The position numbers and the translations under genes are program-made. 64,000 nucleotides of DNA from Dastarcus helophoroides (taxonomy: Eukaryota > Arthropoda > Insecta > Coleoptera > Bothrideridae), in the NCBI GenBank assembly GCA_028583605.1, contig CM053332.1:11644442-11708441 (forward strand), written 5' to 3'. This document shows, piece after piece, positions 32,291 through 45,259 of the stretch (its first letter is position 1; each line of letters begins with the position of its first letter). The notes under the pieces are model-generated. The model did not search any database. It was not told where the DNA came from and was given only the letters and a program-made list of their open reading frames with translations.

Positions 32291-35176
32291 CTCACTTACC
32301 TTGCACACTAGTTCTTTTCGTTCGCTAGGACGCCAGCCAAACCATGAAAACTTTTTAATACTCTATAATAATTTTAAAGAAAAATGTTAGTATTAACAAA
32401 GTGGAATATCTGGACTTTTTAAGCTTACTCCTCCATTTAAATATGATACTGTTTATCAAATTGAATTCTCCAACTAATTGGACAATTTTATGGAAATCCA
32501 ACCGAAACTATTACGATCAATTCGGTTTATTTTACGGTACTGTCTAGACCACAATAGAAGAAGTCAAGCATTTAGACTATTGATTAACATTTTCGGTTAC
32601 TGTATTCAAGCAGCATTTACCAGATTCCGCTGCGTCATCCATGTCGTTCGCCGCATAACAGATGAAAAAAGTTAATTCGACTGGATGTGTTCAAGTTTAA
32701 TTTATCGATTAAAGCTTCGCCATCAATTCCACTTCAATTACAAACACAAAAAGAAACTCGTTATTTGTAGTCAAAGAGGAAATCCATATCCCACTAAAAA
32801 CAGTTTCAATCTTTGGCGAGTTTAATTCCATTTGATCCACATTCTAAAATGTAGATGTATGTAGTTTGGAAACTAAAATGCACGATGCATCATGATTCTA
32901 CGGTAAAAGTGCTTATAGGCCAGAATTTTCGCCTTGTCTGTTTGGACATTAAAATCAGGGTTTGTTTGAACGTGGTTAATTCAATGTTAAAATAGTGTCA
33001 CTTTCAATACGATTAATTTTCCGATTACGTTACACTATAGAGGAGGCTGTCATTTTGTCAATAATTTCAACTACATATTACGTATTTGAAAGTCTTAATA
33101 GACGCACAATCTAAAAAAAAACTTTATTTGATCTTTTAAAAGAGAGGAAAAGAAACCCATAAATGTCTTAGCAGGGTAATTCAGATTCGCAACAAATTGT
33201 TTACGACTTTATAGGTCAATGGACATTTATTGCGATTTCACCTACTCAACGGGTGCAATAATAATAAGGCAGGTAATTATTTCATAAAAAAATATTTGGA
33301 TTTCCAAACACTTGAAACTTTTTTGGTTTATTTATTTACCCGGTCTGACGAAAAATAAAACATGAGTTGTAAAGAATGAATTATTTAAAAGTTTATAAAA
33401 ATAATTAACCGGTCTGACACAAACTAAAACAGGAATCCGAAAAATCAAAAAGCCACTCATCCAGAAAATTAATCTACACTGCTCAAACAATCGGATTATT
33501 TAATTTCGGAGCAAACGAAACACTGGGTGGCGGGTTGACTGTATGTATGCAAAATGCGGCAACGACAAAGTTCCTAACATAGACCGAACTAGTCTCTGGC
33601 CAGAACATTTAATTTCTCAGGTTAGGTGAAGTGTACTTACAAGAAAACTGAAGTGCTAATTTTTACGAACTTTTGAACGGTTATGGGTCTATGAAGAAAT
33701 GATTCGTTGATAAGCAAAACGTGGTTTAAAAATTGTTCGTTGACATCACCTGTTTCTCTCAAAGATGCACAAAACGCAAAACGTTTGTTCTGTTGGAAAA
33801 TATTTCTCGAGTAGTCGCTACTTTATAACAGTTGCACTCATTTCTTTTTAAAATATTCAGCACTGTTCGCGTTTTCACATTAACTTTCCTCTGTAGCTAG
33901 CTTTTTCATTTTTGACTCCTGTTGACTGGAAATGATAATAAATTAGATTTGTTTTAGCGTCATCGATTTGGGAAATATTTAAATTATTATTTAAAAAATA
34001 TTAATCGTTGAACACATTTGTTACCATAAATCATGTTAAATTAATATTTAACGATATTAAATATATGCATTAGCTTAGGTTATGCTATGGAAAAGTAAAT
34101 GTTCCTATCCCAAGGTAAAATTATTCCTCCCCCTCGAAATATTTGCAATTTTAATTTTCAATGAATAAGAATTCTCGCTGAATATCTTGCCATTCATGTC
34201 AATTTATAGAGCATTTTCCGGCTTATTACAAAGAGGAGAGACATTTTTTCCTCGCATTTTTTCCAGGAACTTCCTAAACTTTTGTTAAGTTTTCTAAGGC
34301 TGGAAAATTGGTATCTTTTAATGGACTCAACTCATAATTATTCATGCCTCTGACATAGCTTTCTAACATGAAAATTCTTTTAGTGCGATTATTAGTATTT
34401 TTTTTTAGTTTACTTGTGATAATATTACTGATGTTTGTAAAAAGTTATACTTATTGATTTTGGATAAACTTCGAATTCAGTTGATATGCTAAAACCGTTA
34501 CTTGTCGATTTCAAAATTCAAGGTCCTCCTAGATTGTCATAAAAATTTACATTTGATCCTTTACGACATCCAATCCGTCCAGATATCGTATAAAAAGCGA
34601 CGTAAGACGGATATAATGCTGGTTTTTATGTTGAAATCTAAATGAGGCTGTCACGGAAAGGGCCCAATAAGAGGAACTTTGTAGACGGGCTTTGCAGGTA
34701 ACGTCAGGTGGCACTCGCACCAAACCCGTATATATCTGAGATCATTATCTGAAATTGCAAGGGATGATCGGCTCTCGTTTCACGCATCGCCTCAGCTGGA
34801 CCCCCAACTATAAGCGTCATTTATTTTTATTAACAGGACAGGACTCTGTGCAGCGGTGGATTTCAACTATTAGAAGTGTTGAATACATCTGAGTCTCATT
34901 CATGTCTTCTTCAGCCTCTCTTTATTGTCTCCTCTGTTATCCCTTTTGATGGTTATGCTATACAAATTTTCTGTTTTATTGTAATTCTTTATGCGTGCAA
35001 ATTTTCTCTATACATGTCATATTCTCTATGTTATGCAGTTAATTTATTTATGATTTTGGGCTATTCCTATATAGGTGTGTGGTAAGTATCTTAGGATGGC
35101 TCGCTCAGTCATTAATATTAAAAGAATCATTGATAATAAGGATCAAATAGTTCGGGAGAATAGGCACTTTTAAGTA
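32291..35176. other. intron sequence with no recognised gene; possible regulatory DNA at 34550-34870
   Basis: Long single-copy-looking stretch. 34550-34870 is richer in G+C (CAGGTGGCACTCGCACCAAA, CGCATCGCCTCAGCTGGACC) and lacks repeats, so it is a candidate enhancer by composition only. Open frames at 32478-32675 and 34876-35085 have no recognisable domain. Confidence 0.3.
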
Positions 35177-35178
35177 TA

Positions 35179-35918
35179 CAGTAATAACCCGTTTAACACG
35201 GGGATTACGTTCCAACCAAGTAGAGCGTTATACGAAACAGCGTTAAACGAGGTCATCTCTTTATGGAAATAATGGGGTTAAGGGAAAACGGGTATGAAAA
35301 GTAAGTCGCCATTTATATTAAGATCATTTATACTCTGCTTTTCCAATTTTTTTGTTTTTATTTTATCAAGAAGGTGCCTAATGTCATTTGTAATTTTCTT
35401 TTGCGCGCTATAAGAAGTTGGCACTCCGTCTTGCCTTTGATCTCCTATCAAATTCTGCCTCATTTTAAATAAATTATTTCTTAATTTCTGTAGCTAAACT
35501 GGTTTTTAGAAATGACCTTGACAGTTTATTTTTTTGCTTTTCTTCAGAATCACTTTTTTCAATATTTTTGTGTTCTTCTTAATCTACTATTTCCTTGAAC
35601 TCATCATTATTTTTTTTTTTAATCTTCCGCATTCCTAAACCCGTTTGATTCGCTAATTCAACTATTTCATTCATATCAACAACAGTTTTTCTACTCTCAT
35701 CGTCCTCGTTTAGATCTGACCAAACGTTTTTCCACACTCCTTTCAAACATTTTTTTATTACCTCATTCAAAAAAAATTTATAATGTATGTTGTATGTACT
35801 TTGGATTTAGAGGAAACCTAATGATACGGTGCAATTTTCAGGGAATCCCACAATTCCAATAAAAAAGCGTTAAACCGAAACACCGCTAAACGGAGCAGCG
35901 TTAAGCGGGATCTCACTG
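35179..35918 (-). mobile_element. pogo/Tigger-like DNA element, internally deleted
   Basis: The ends are CAGTAATAACCCGTTTAAC at 35179 and, inverted, CAGTGAGATCCCGCTTAACG at 35918, each bordered by TA (35177-35178 and 35919-35920), the target site of the Tc1/mariner/pogo superfamily. On the minus strand a fragment reads MNEVIKKCLKGVWKNVWSDL and DMNEIVELANQTGLGMRKIK (35770-35579), which resembles the C-terminal part of pogo/Tigger transposases. The catalytic domain is gone. Confidence 0.65.
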
Positions 35919-35920
35919 TA

Positions 35921-36934
35921 CCAATAGGTACACAGTACTTGGTATCCTGAGAAATTAAATGTTGGGGTACGTTGGAAAGTTCGCCGTCGGTTCATTTTTC
36001 ATAAAAAAACTAAACAACTGAATTTTTCATATGCTTCAAAAATAATTCGGCTGTTCGGACATTGGATAGTAATATTGTAGATGCGTCATAATTTATTTTT
36101 TAGAATTTCTGCTTTAGTTTTCGTCAGATCGGTTAAATATTTTCGTTCATTTTGTATATCATTTGGTTTTTAGAATTCCTGTTTTAATTTTCGCCAGACA
36201 AGTTGATTGAAGAAAATAATGTAAAAAATATGTAATTATTCTCATATTAGTTTCATAAGACTACAGATACTTGTACCGTGAAATAATGCTCTAGAAATGT
36301 TTGTCCATTAATTATGCAATGCTCTCTCCCGCCAGCCTACCATATCATCTGCATCTGTACGAGTGGGTGTGGTTATAACATGATAAGTTCTCTGTCAAGC
36401 TATGAAATCCTGAAACAACGTGTCTATTAACTGAGTTTATTGTGAACCAAGGATCTCCTGTTAACGGAAGTTATGGGTTGATTTCCCTCTCTTTTAAAAT
36501 ATCGAACTTTTTTTTTTATTTTAGATTTTCTGTCTTTATTAGGGCTTTGGAATACGTGGTTGAAATAAATGCACCTCGTATATTCACGATATATATGTCT
36601 TCGTAACCAAATTGCAGCAGATGAACATTAAGTCTTAATTTAGATGGCGAATTCTATAAATGAGCAATGCAGTGACGAGTTTTGCTTAGAAGCTAGTAAA
36701 CCACAGCTTTCCCTTTAAATTAATGGTATTATTTCATTTTAAAACTCTTTTTCACGCTTAACTCATGACCAGTATTTATTTATGGCATCTTCAGCCAGTG
36801 CTATTGGAGATTAGCGCCAACCTCGTCATGGAATTTTGAATACATATAAAGAAGTTGCCACAATGAAGCCTTCAAATCGTTCACAAAAATGACGATGCAA
36901 CATCAATGTTTGAATATTGATTGTTTTTATGGCA
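35921..36934. other. intron sequence with no recognised gene
   Basis: Moderately AT-rich. A degenerate internal repeat near 36090-36200 (TTTTTAGAATTTCTG and TTTTTAGAATTCCTG, each followed by GTTTTAATTTTCG or a close variant) is the only structure noticed. Confidence 0.3.
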
Positions 36935-38645
36935 TATTTCATGCAGTTTCGAATTTAAACTAGAAATTGTTCAGTATCAAAATTTCAAATTTTGAGAAAT
37001 TTAGTGGCCAGAGAGTCAAGAACAATGTATATTTAGTTTGAAGATGAAATTTGAGACAAAAGTAACATTTTCTGAATTTTCAAAAAAATCTAAATTTTGG
37101 AAAAATAAATGATTAACGTTTTCAAAATTTCAACATTTTCTAGAAATGTTGATTTTATGGCGAAAATTTCAAGAGCGAAGTCGCATATTTGAATTTAAGG
37201 TCCACATTTTGTGATTTCAATGGAAATTTTGTGATTTCTTTTAGATTCTGAAATATTTTTTCGTAATATTGACGATTTCCTTACAATTTAGAGTTTAAGT
37301 TTTAATTGTTTGTTTTTTTCAATGAATTTTGACCTTTAATTCAAAGTATGGAAAAAATTGTCCATATTTATAGAAAAAAGTCAGACAGATAGGCTACAGA
37401 ATTTTAAAGTTAAAAAAGTTTTGCCTTCTTGTTGCTATTTTTTACATAAAACTCGAGGGTTTTTCCAAATTTTAACTGTTCTCTTTAAATTTCAAGTTTA
37501 CCTCTGATACATATTTTCATCAAAAGCAATAAAAATGGTCTAAACTTCGAAAAAACATCAGAATGAATATGTTAATAAAAATTTCTTAAAATTTGGACTT
37601 CAATCTCAAAAAACTAGTTTGGAATTTAGAATTTTTAAGCAGACTATTCGAGTTTTTGTCAAAATATGTAGCTTCAACTTAAAGTTTTTAATTAATTCAA
37701 GTTTAAACTAGAATTCGAAAAAGAGACCAAATTAAAGGATTGAATTTGGTGAAACGAACTGGTCCTTGGTTATCTTCAAAAATTGAAATTCAAATCTTGT
37801 CCCCTGAAACCAAGAAAGCTTAAAACACGCAACAAAGGTTGCTTTAACGCGTTCAGAGAGATTCTAGTATCTCCCTTTGTTGTGTTTTTTAATCTTTCTT
37901 GGTTTCAGGGGACAATGTTTCAATGTTTAAAGGATTGAAGTTGAAATTTTCAAAAAAATTACCATTTCTAGGAAAGTCCTACATTTGAAGCAAGAATTTT
38001 AGGAATAAACTAGGTTTAAATGATGAATTTTGAAAAACATGTAGGAATAAAAAATCAGATCTAGTATAACAAAAACTAGCAAAAACCTGATTAAAGTTTC
38101 AATTTTTTGCAGATTTTAATTTTGTCAAAATTCATAGAAGAAATTTTAGAGTTTTTTTCAAATATTTACTGCTTTCCTCAGTTTCAACTTGAAATTATTA
38201 TTTTTAAGGAAAAAATCCTAAGAAAATTTCTAGTGGAAAAAGTAAAAATCTTTTAAAGAATCTGAATTTTGAGTTAAAATAAAAAATTTGAAAGAAGAGC
38301 CAGATCCATTAAAACAAAATTGCTCAACTTTATTCTGGAAATTTCAAGTTTGCTTATCCTAAAAGTTTTGAATTGCTGAGCAAATAATTAAATTTTGTCA
38401 AGACTTCGAGTTTAAACTAGGTTTTAAATATTTTTTGAAATTTTACCTTTTTACGAAATTTCGTGGTTATTTCGAATTCCATTCTTATAAATTTTAACGT
38501 TTTCCCAAAATTTGAACATTTTTTTCGCAAAATACAGCTTCCAGTTTAAAGTTTTTGAACTCAAAAAAATCGACACGTTTTTGTTTATTGTCCAAAATTC
38601 AAGTGGAAGTGTCCAGAAATTTTACATAAGCCAATTTATGTTTGA
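36935..38645. repeat. degenerate AT-rich block interrupted by a family B remnant
   Basis: Words as in the other blocks, mixed orientation. At 37750-37925 a family B inverted pair (TGGTCCTTGGTTATCTTCAA..TTTCTTGGTTTCAGGGG) is present, but its ribozyme part has been deleted down to GCGTTCAGAGAGA. Confidence 0.5.
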
Positions 38646-38649
38646 ATTA

Positions 38650-38925
38650 AGAGTGAGAATTGAAATACAAAACTTGTCCCCTGAAAGCAAGCAAGATTAA
38701 AAAACACAACAAAGGTTGCTCTAACGTGTTTCGACAGCCAAGCTATCATCTTCAGAGAGATTGTTGAGTTGAGTATCTCTCTGAAGATGATAGCTTGACT
38801 GTCGAAATTGCGTTAAAGCAACCTTTGTTGGGTTAATCTTTCTTGGTTTCAGGGGATAAGTTTTGTATTTCAGTTTTTGAAGATAACCAAGGACCAGTTC
38901 GTTCCAACAACAACAAAAAGTGAGA
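38650..38925. mobile_element. family B inverted-repeat element
   Basis: Two arms in inverted orientation with outer ends AATACAAAACTTGTCCCCTG and its complement, and a short centre GTTGAGTTGAGTA. Both arms carry a ribozyme position (38719-38759 minus; 38777-38817 plus, decayed). Confidence 0.7.
38719..38759 (-). ncRNA. hammerhead motif, family B
   Basis: Core CTGAAGA and GAA intact. Stem II GATAGC/GCTGTC keeps six pairs through a U-G wobble. Stem III is ACACGT, so its self-complementarity is weakened. Confidence 0.6.
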
Positions 38926-39268
38926 ATATTTTTTTAGTTATTAAATGACCCAGACCCAGACAAATTGGGACCTTTTATTTAAATTAATATTGGTGGCGAC
39001 ACATTTCTGCACTTCAATTGCATCTACAGAAATAAAATAAAACATTGTTTAGGTAAAAAATGTCAATGTTCACGAATGCGGAACAAAGCGAATGATTAAA
39101 TGTTATTTTGTCTTCTAGAGTCTTTAAGAAGTCATTGGGTGATGCCAATGGAAACTTGTTGTTTTGTTATTTACCTACAAATCATCTTTTTTTGTAGACA
39201 CTCAGACCGAGGCATTGGACACTACAAAAGATGAAATATTTCTAAAGTGTAGTAATTTTTAGTTTATA

Positions 39269-40612
39269 CAGGGTGGACCATAAGTAATGGTACAAAGAGC
39301 AATGGTGGATTTTTCGAATAAAAATAATGTGATTTAGCTACATTTACCTTATACCAAAAGTTGATATTAAGAGAGATACAAAGTGTCAAAATTGAAAAAA
39401 AAAATCGAATTTTTCATATAATTATGGAATCAATTGTAATATAGGAACGAAATTTGGCACAAATAAGTCGACAAACTCTAATTTGCTGACATATTACCAA
39501 TAGCTGATAGGGGGCGCTACCTGCACTATCCTGCATAATTCCAAATCTTCATAACTTTTTTGTGCACCCGCTTATATTAATTTTAAGTGGGTACTTTCTA
39601 AAAGCTGATACGAGCAAACGTTTCCAAGATATTTGCCTTTAAAGCTTGACGTGTCTTGGTTTTAAATTACTAAGATATTCAATTTTCGAAGTACTCTTGA
39701 AAAAAAAGTAATCATAAGTCATCTTTGAAACTAATTTATGTCAAATATTACTTTGATGATAATATTATTACCTAAATTTTGAAAATCTCAATAAAGAAAA
39801 TCCAAAAAATTAAGACGTAATTTATTTTCTAACATAGAGATGTGAGAGGTGATCTCTGAGTCCGCACAAGAAAAGTTTAATAGTCTGGGTGGTCAAAGCA
39901 GATATTTGGAAATGAATTTCAATAAGATAGTCAGATTTTTAATTGTTTACAATACCTTAACACGAAAAAGGTCATTTCCCACATACTTATTTTTAAAAAT
40001 AAATTTTGTATTGGTATTTTATTTAAATTTGTTTTAAAAATTTAAAAGATATGTTTAATAATTATGTCAGTAGAGTAATATTAGATATAAACTATTTTAG
40101 AGTCAGTTTTATAATTTTTATTTTGAAATCTACTTCGAAAAATTCACATTTACATAACTTAAAATAAACGTACGGCAAACTTTGAAGGCAAACTTTGAAG
40201 GCAAATATCTTGAAAACGGTTGCTTCTATCAACATTCAGAAAGTGTACCTTTTTTACGCAAAAAATGTAGGTAAATAAAAGCGTCTATTCAAAATAAGTG
40301 TACATGGAGGCACAAAAAAGTTATAATGCTTTAGAATAATACAGGGCAGCGCAGGTGGCGCCCCCTACGAGTTAATGGCAATTTATTAGCGAATTAAAAT
40401 TTCTGGACCAAAGAAACCCCCCTATGCCAAATTTCTTGTCTGTAGTGGAATGTGTTCATGAGTTATGCGAAAAAATCACAATTTTTTTTTTCAACTTTGA
40501 CACCCTGTGTCTCTGTTAATATCAACTTTTGGTATATATGTGGCTAAATTGCGTTATTTTTATATGAAAAATCTGCTCTTGCTCTATGTACCATTACTTA
40601 TGGTCCACCCTG
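39269..40612. mobile_element. long-terminal-inverted-repeat DNA element
   Basis: The ends read CAGGGTGGACCATAAGTAAT in both orientations and are bordered by TA (39267-39268, 40613-40614). The inverted similarity extends about 390-420 bp on each side (for example AACTTTTTTGTGC, GATATTTGCCTT and the GGGGGCGC words), leaving about 530 bp of non-coding centre. It is likely a non-autonomous Tc1/mariner-type element. Confidence 0.75.
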
Positions 40613-40774
40613 TATATTAGAGTGCCATGATTTAATTTATTTTTAAATATTTGTCATTTGTAAACTTAACCAAACTTGTTTATTGTTTAACTGACACATG
40701 ATGTTTTATTTTATATGGTATTCAAGCATAGACTGTACAACATATGTAGTTACTTTGCAGTCCTATTATTTTTT

Positions 40775-40925
40775 TTGGTGGAACGGAATGGTCCTTGGTT
40801 ATTTTCAAAAATTGAAATACAAATATTTGTCCCATAAAACCAATAAAGAATAAAAAACACAACAAAGTTTCCTCTAACGCGTTTCGATAGCCAAGCTATC
40901 ATGTTCAGCGAGATACTCATACACA
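40775..40925 (-). mobile_element. family B terminal repeat attached to a Penelope-like element
   Basis: On the minus strand this lies directly downstream of the GIY-YIG fragment. It contains CGCTGAACA in place of the ribozyme core CTCTGAAGA and an intact GATAGC-TTG-GCTATC stem II, followed by GAAACGCGTTAGAGG. It ends TCCGTTCCACC at the outer border. Confidence 0.65.
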
Positions 40926-40959
40926 TCGCAATGTCTCAATTCCTTATCTATCAACCTTA

Positions 40960-41320
40960 GAGACCAACAGAGATGAATGGCCTAAAGGCTCAGCGCAACC
41001 ATTGATAAGGTTGTCTCCAGCCTTATGGATAGCTTATCTTGCATTTAACATAGAGTTTCTATTTACTACTCTTAACAATTTAATATTATTATCTATCCTC
41101 TGATCTAATTCAAAAGCATGTCGAGCCACACTTGACTTCTCAATTCTTCTGTAGCTCACATGAGCTAAATGCTGCTTCAGTCGGATTTTAAGAGATCGTC
41201 TACTCTATCCGACGTACTTTTGAAGACAATCTTTACAGGAAATTTGGTAAATACCGGACTTGTTAATTTGCTCTACTTTATCCTTCAAACTACCCAAAAG
41301 CGAATTTTATTTGCCGTTAG
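40960..41320 (-). pseudogene. Penelope-like element, GIY-YIG endonuclease end, broken
   Basis: The minus-strand frame reads SLLGSLKDKVEQINK, then SGIYQISCKDCLQKYVG, a TAG stop (41205-41207), then SRRSLKIRLKQHLAHVSYRR and SSVARHAFELDQRIDNNIK, with a second stop at 41034-41036. GIY (41247-41255) and YVG (41208-41216) are the two halves of a GIY-YIG nuclease, and the arginines of the SRRSLKIRLKQH helix fit. The CxxC in SCKDC and the preceding KD/SG linker match the C-terminus of Penelope-like reverse transcriptases. The polymerase itself is not seen upstream. A further stop in the KLN stretch near 41310 shows that the copy is dead. Confidence 0.85.
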
Positions 41321-41473
41321 AACTGTAAACAACCTGGAATCCCTGTTTTCGTGAAATTCCACTTAAGCGAGGGTTCAAATGGAAGTGAGACGAACTTACA
41401 ATTTTGGTTTTTGTCAGCTCGGAAAGTTGCGGTATTTACCAATTGACACTGGAATTTTAAATAGGAAAAAATA

Positions 41474-41526
41474 ATAACTTTGGTCATGTCACAGGATACA
41501 GTATCCTGTGACATGACCAAAGTTAT
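41474..41526. repeat. perfect 26-bp palindrome with one-base centre
   Basis: ATAACTTTGGTCATGTCACA GGATAC is followed by a single A and then its exact complement in reverse. No known element end was recognised around it. Confidence 0.85.
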
Positions 41527-42940
41527 CATGGTGAGGGTAAAAATTGTCCAACCCCTGCTGAGACCACCAGATAGTTCCTTATTGGTCCAGAAAAAAACCA
41601 CAAAACAAGTACCAATTATCTGCTCTGAGAAATCAAATGTTTGGGATGCTGTGTTATGAAACTCCGTCATTGGATTGTATTTTTTAACTGAAAATTGGAA
41701 ATGTTTAAAAAAATATTCGTCGCGTAATTGTTAATAGTTTTCAAGGTCATTAAAGTTCTTTTGAACTTGTGGAAGGAAATATACTTAATAAATTGCACAA
41801 TAGAACATAGGTCACCTTTAAAGTTTGGAAAGTTTGATTATCCCGTTGAAGTTATTCCCTGCTTACTTAGAATTCGTCTGTCAAAACCGGAAAGTATAAC
41901 AACTCGAATCTTTTAATTTAATAAACAAATTAAATCCATGTATTTCAGCTCAGGATGCGTTCCTTTTTTTTTTTGTTTAAAAGAATTAAAACCACCCATG
42001 TTATGTAAAAATGTTTCATAGAAAATTACTACCAATCAAAAATAAATTACAGTAACTTAAGCATATTTTAATCTGCCACATTCTAAGCAACGTCCTTTAA
42101 GCTGATATGCTAATTTGCTTCATTAAGCCAATAATGATATTCAAGGTTTCGAAACTATTCTAATAATAAATAAGTCTGTTATGCTAATATGATTTCCTGG
42201 TTTGGATCGTCATTGCTATTGCAACTAGTGCATGCGCCATCAAAGATGAACAATTTAGATAACATTTAAAAGTGATCTATCACTGTTAGATGTTAGTTCT
42301 ACTTTATAACTTATGACATTTAAAGGATTATGTTAATTAAGTCTGCAGTTTCTTTTTTTTTTTCGACATGCAAGACAAGTAAGTTTGGGAATATACTGGG
42401 TAGCACAAAGTACTTACTTTGTGCTGGGTAGTGTTCTAGACAAGCCTGTAGCCAGGATTTTTTTTTCGATGAGGGGGGGGAGGGTGCTGCAATCTTTCTG
42501 CTAAAACTACCTAGTCTTTGTTTGCGTTCAAGTTAAAGCTAAGAGCCACGGTCCAAGTACTACTTTACTATTAATATTATTATTGTATACAAATACATTA
42601 AAATATAAAAAAATATACTAAAAACAGTTCTAGAGTCTAACTCTTCTGACATTCTGACAAAGTAATTAACAACAATTAATTTTAGGACCGACCCAGTCAA
42701 ATTTAAGTTTTTCCTGCTATTGTAAGGCAGGACAATTAAATCAGGTTGCCTATTTATCTTAATTTAATTTCTAAATAAAAACAGATATGTCGGTAGGACA
42801 ATAGAATAACTCCAAAGACATTTCTTTTCTAAAATTTTTCTTTGAACTGTATTCTATAATCTACACTTGTGTCTGAAAAATGCCTCTAGAAAGAGATCTA
42901 TTTAAAGGCTTAGTTTGAAGTCAGTTTTTTTAAAGTTTGC
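41527..42940. other. intron sequence with small inverted repeats
   Basis: Contains a short hairpin AGCACAAAGTA / TACTTTGTGCT at 42402-42425. At 42446-42487 it contains GTAGCCAGGATTTTTTTTTC followed by a G run, which resembles the end of a hAT-type MITE. No gene recognised. Confidence 0.35.
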
Positions 42941-45050
42941 ACCCGAGCATTTGGAATTTAGTTATTCTTTCTAAATTCTGAAAAATTAGATGTTTTGTTT
43001 TTTTAGTTCAAGTTTCCTCTTATCTTCCAACTCTGGCTACATCTTCAATTCCTACGTTTTTTATTTTAGGCAGTTTTAAAATTTCAATATTTTCTAGAAT
43101 TACTGTAAGTTTGCAGCGTCGAAGTGCATTTGATTTTTTCGAAAAAGAGTTTTTGCTATAAAGTTATTTATCGTTTTTTTTAAGTTTTACCTTTAATCTC
43201 AACATTTCAAATTTTTTTTTAAAATTTTCAATTTGAATTAGATTTTTTGTTAAATGCGAATTATGCTAATACTTTTACTTTTTTTTTATCAAAATTCAGA
43301 GTTTAGTTTACTTCAAGCCCACAAATATTTTTTTAAACTTCGATTCTTTCTAGAAACCTGAAAATTTCGCGAAAATGTTTGTGAAAAATTTCAGATATCG
43401 AAATTCTGAATTTAATCTTGAGGTTTTTGAAACCTACATTTAGAGTGGACAAAGTCGTTTTAGAAAAAGTTTAATTACGATCGAGTTTATACTTGAAAAT
43501 TACCAACTTGAATTCATTAATAAACATTTCTGAAAATATTAACTTATTTAGAAATTTTAATTTCCGAAAAAAAAGTGGGATATCTTAATTCTTACCAAAC
43601 TGACTTGTTGGAACTCGAAATTTTTAGTTTTTTAAATTCGAAATTTTAGAAATAAGTTGACATTTAGAATCACTGTCTAAATCCGAAGAAAAAAGAAAGC
43701 CATAATTATTGGAAAAAAGCTTTGAAGTCAAAATTTTATAAAACAATCATTAATTTCCATAAGATAAAACTTTTTAACAAAAATTAATAACACTCAACAT
43801 TTTGTCTTGAAACAAAATTCAAAAAATTATTTTTGACATTTCCTGAAACTGAAACAAAATAGTCAGGGGATTTTTTTTAAATAAATGTCTATGAAGAAAG
43901 TCAAAATATTTTGAAGAACTCTGAATTTTAAACAAGTGCTAATGTAAAAATTTTGAATTATAAACTAAAAGCTAATTTTTTTTGAAAATTTCGACTTTAA
44001 TATTGGCATTTTTAAACTCGTCGTAAAAAGTCGTAAAAATTTTATAAATCAAGTTTTTCTAAAAATAAGTTTAAAATTGAAATGTGATCAAAAGTAAAAA
44101 ATGTCTTAATTTATGGTGAAATTTGATAACTAAAATAGAAATTTGAATATTTTTCTGAAAGTTTTCACTTGGAACTCGAACTTTGGAGAAAAAAGTCGAA
44201 TTTTCGAAGTTGAAATATAAACAAATCAACTTCATAACAAAAAATTCGAAATTTTTTATTACTGAAGTTAAAACCGTTTGAAAAAATTAAAAATTTCGAA
44301 TTAAACTGATGAGTTAGTTATCTACAAAATCCTGAATTTTCCAGTTTAAAAATGCTCAAGTTTTGTGTAAAACTGGAAATTTATAAAAGAATCGACATTT
44401 TAAACAAGTTCAAGTTCAATCGACATTTTAGAAAAATTCTAGAAGAAATTCCTAAAAAGAAGTTATTAAAAAATGTCTTCTCAAAATTATGACTTATAAG
44501 AGATTTTGAATTTTTAGTAAAGAGCTAAATATTCAAAATTTTATTTAAATACCGAATTTAAAATTTAAATTTTTAAATTCAAAAACTGTAAAAATATCAC
44601 AAAATCCAATTTTTTCTCGAAATTTCCTGTTAAATCTCGAAAGATCGTTTGTATACATTCCCAGTTTTTCTTAAAATTTGAATTTTTTTTCAAAATGGGG
44701 TGTTTAAGCTTAAAAAACATGCAAAATTCGACATTTTTTTAATTAAATTTAAAATGTAAGAGTGAGATTTCAAATAAAAAAGAAGAAATTTCAAGAAAAG
44801 TTGAAATTTTTCTAGAAACGAAATCTCAGATGTAAAAGTCAAAATTTCGGAAAAAATTCGAATGAGCCTAAGGTAAAAATTTTAAAATTTAGGGTGAAAA
44901 TTCGAAAATGGACTTGAGATTTTAAGAACGTCTTTATTTGAAAATGTTTTACCCCTTCTGAATATCCTAAGAATAACCTAAAGTCTATTTTTTTTTAAAT
45001 TTCGACTGAGAATTCAAAATGTTTTTCTTGTTAATTGTAAGTTTTGGCCT
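42941..45050. repeat. 2-kb degenerate AT-rich repeat block
   Basis: Mixed-orientation words (CTCGAAATTT, AAATTTCGAC, TTGAAAATTTC). No gene. Confidence 0.5.
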
Positions 45051-45259
45051 GCTAATGCCTTTTCTTAGAATATTTTAAATTTTTAGTGCCTTCTTTAGCT
45101 TTTCGTTTTTGCCTAATTTAACATTTTGCTTACCTTTTATACCTTGCTTGATTGTGATTAAAATTCGATCTCTAATAATAAGAAATGGCGCCAAATTAAA
45201 AAAAAAACATTCCTTGCATTTCAGTACGAAAACAAAATGATCCATTAAAAATGTTTGTC

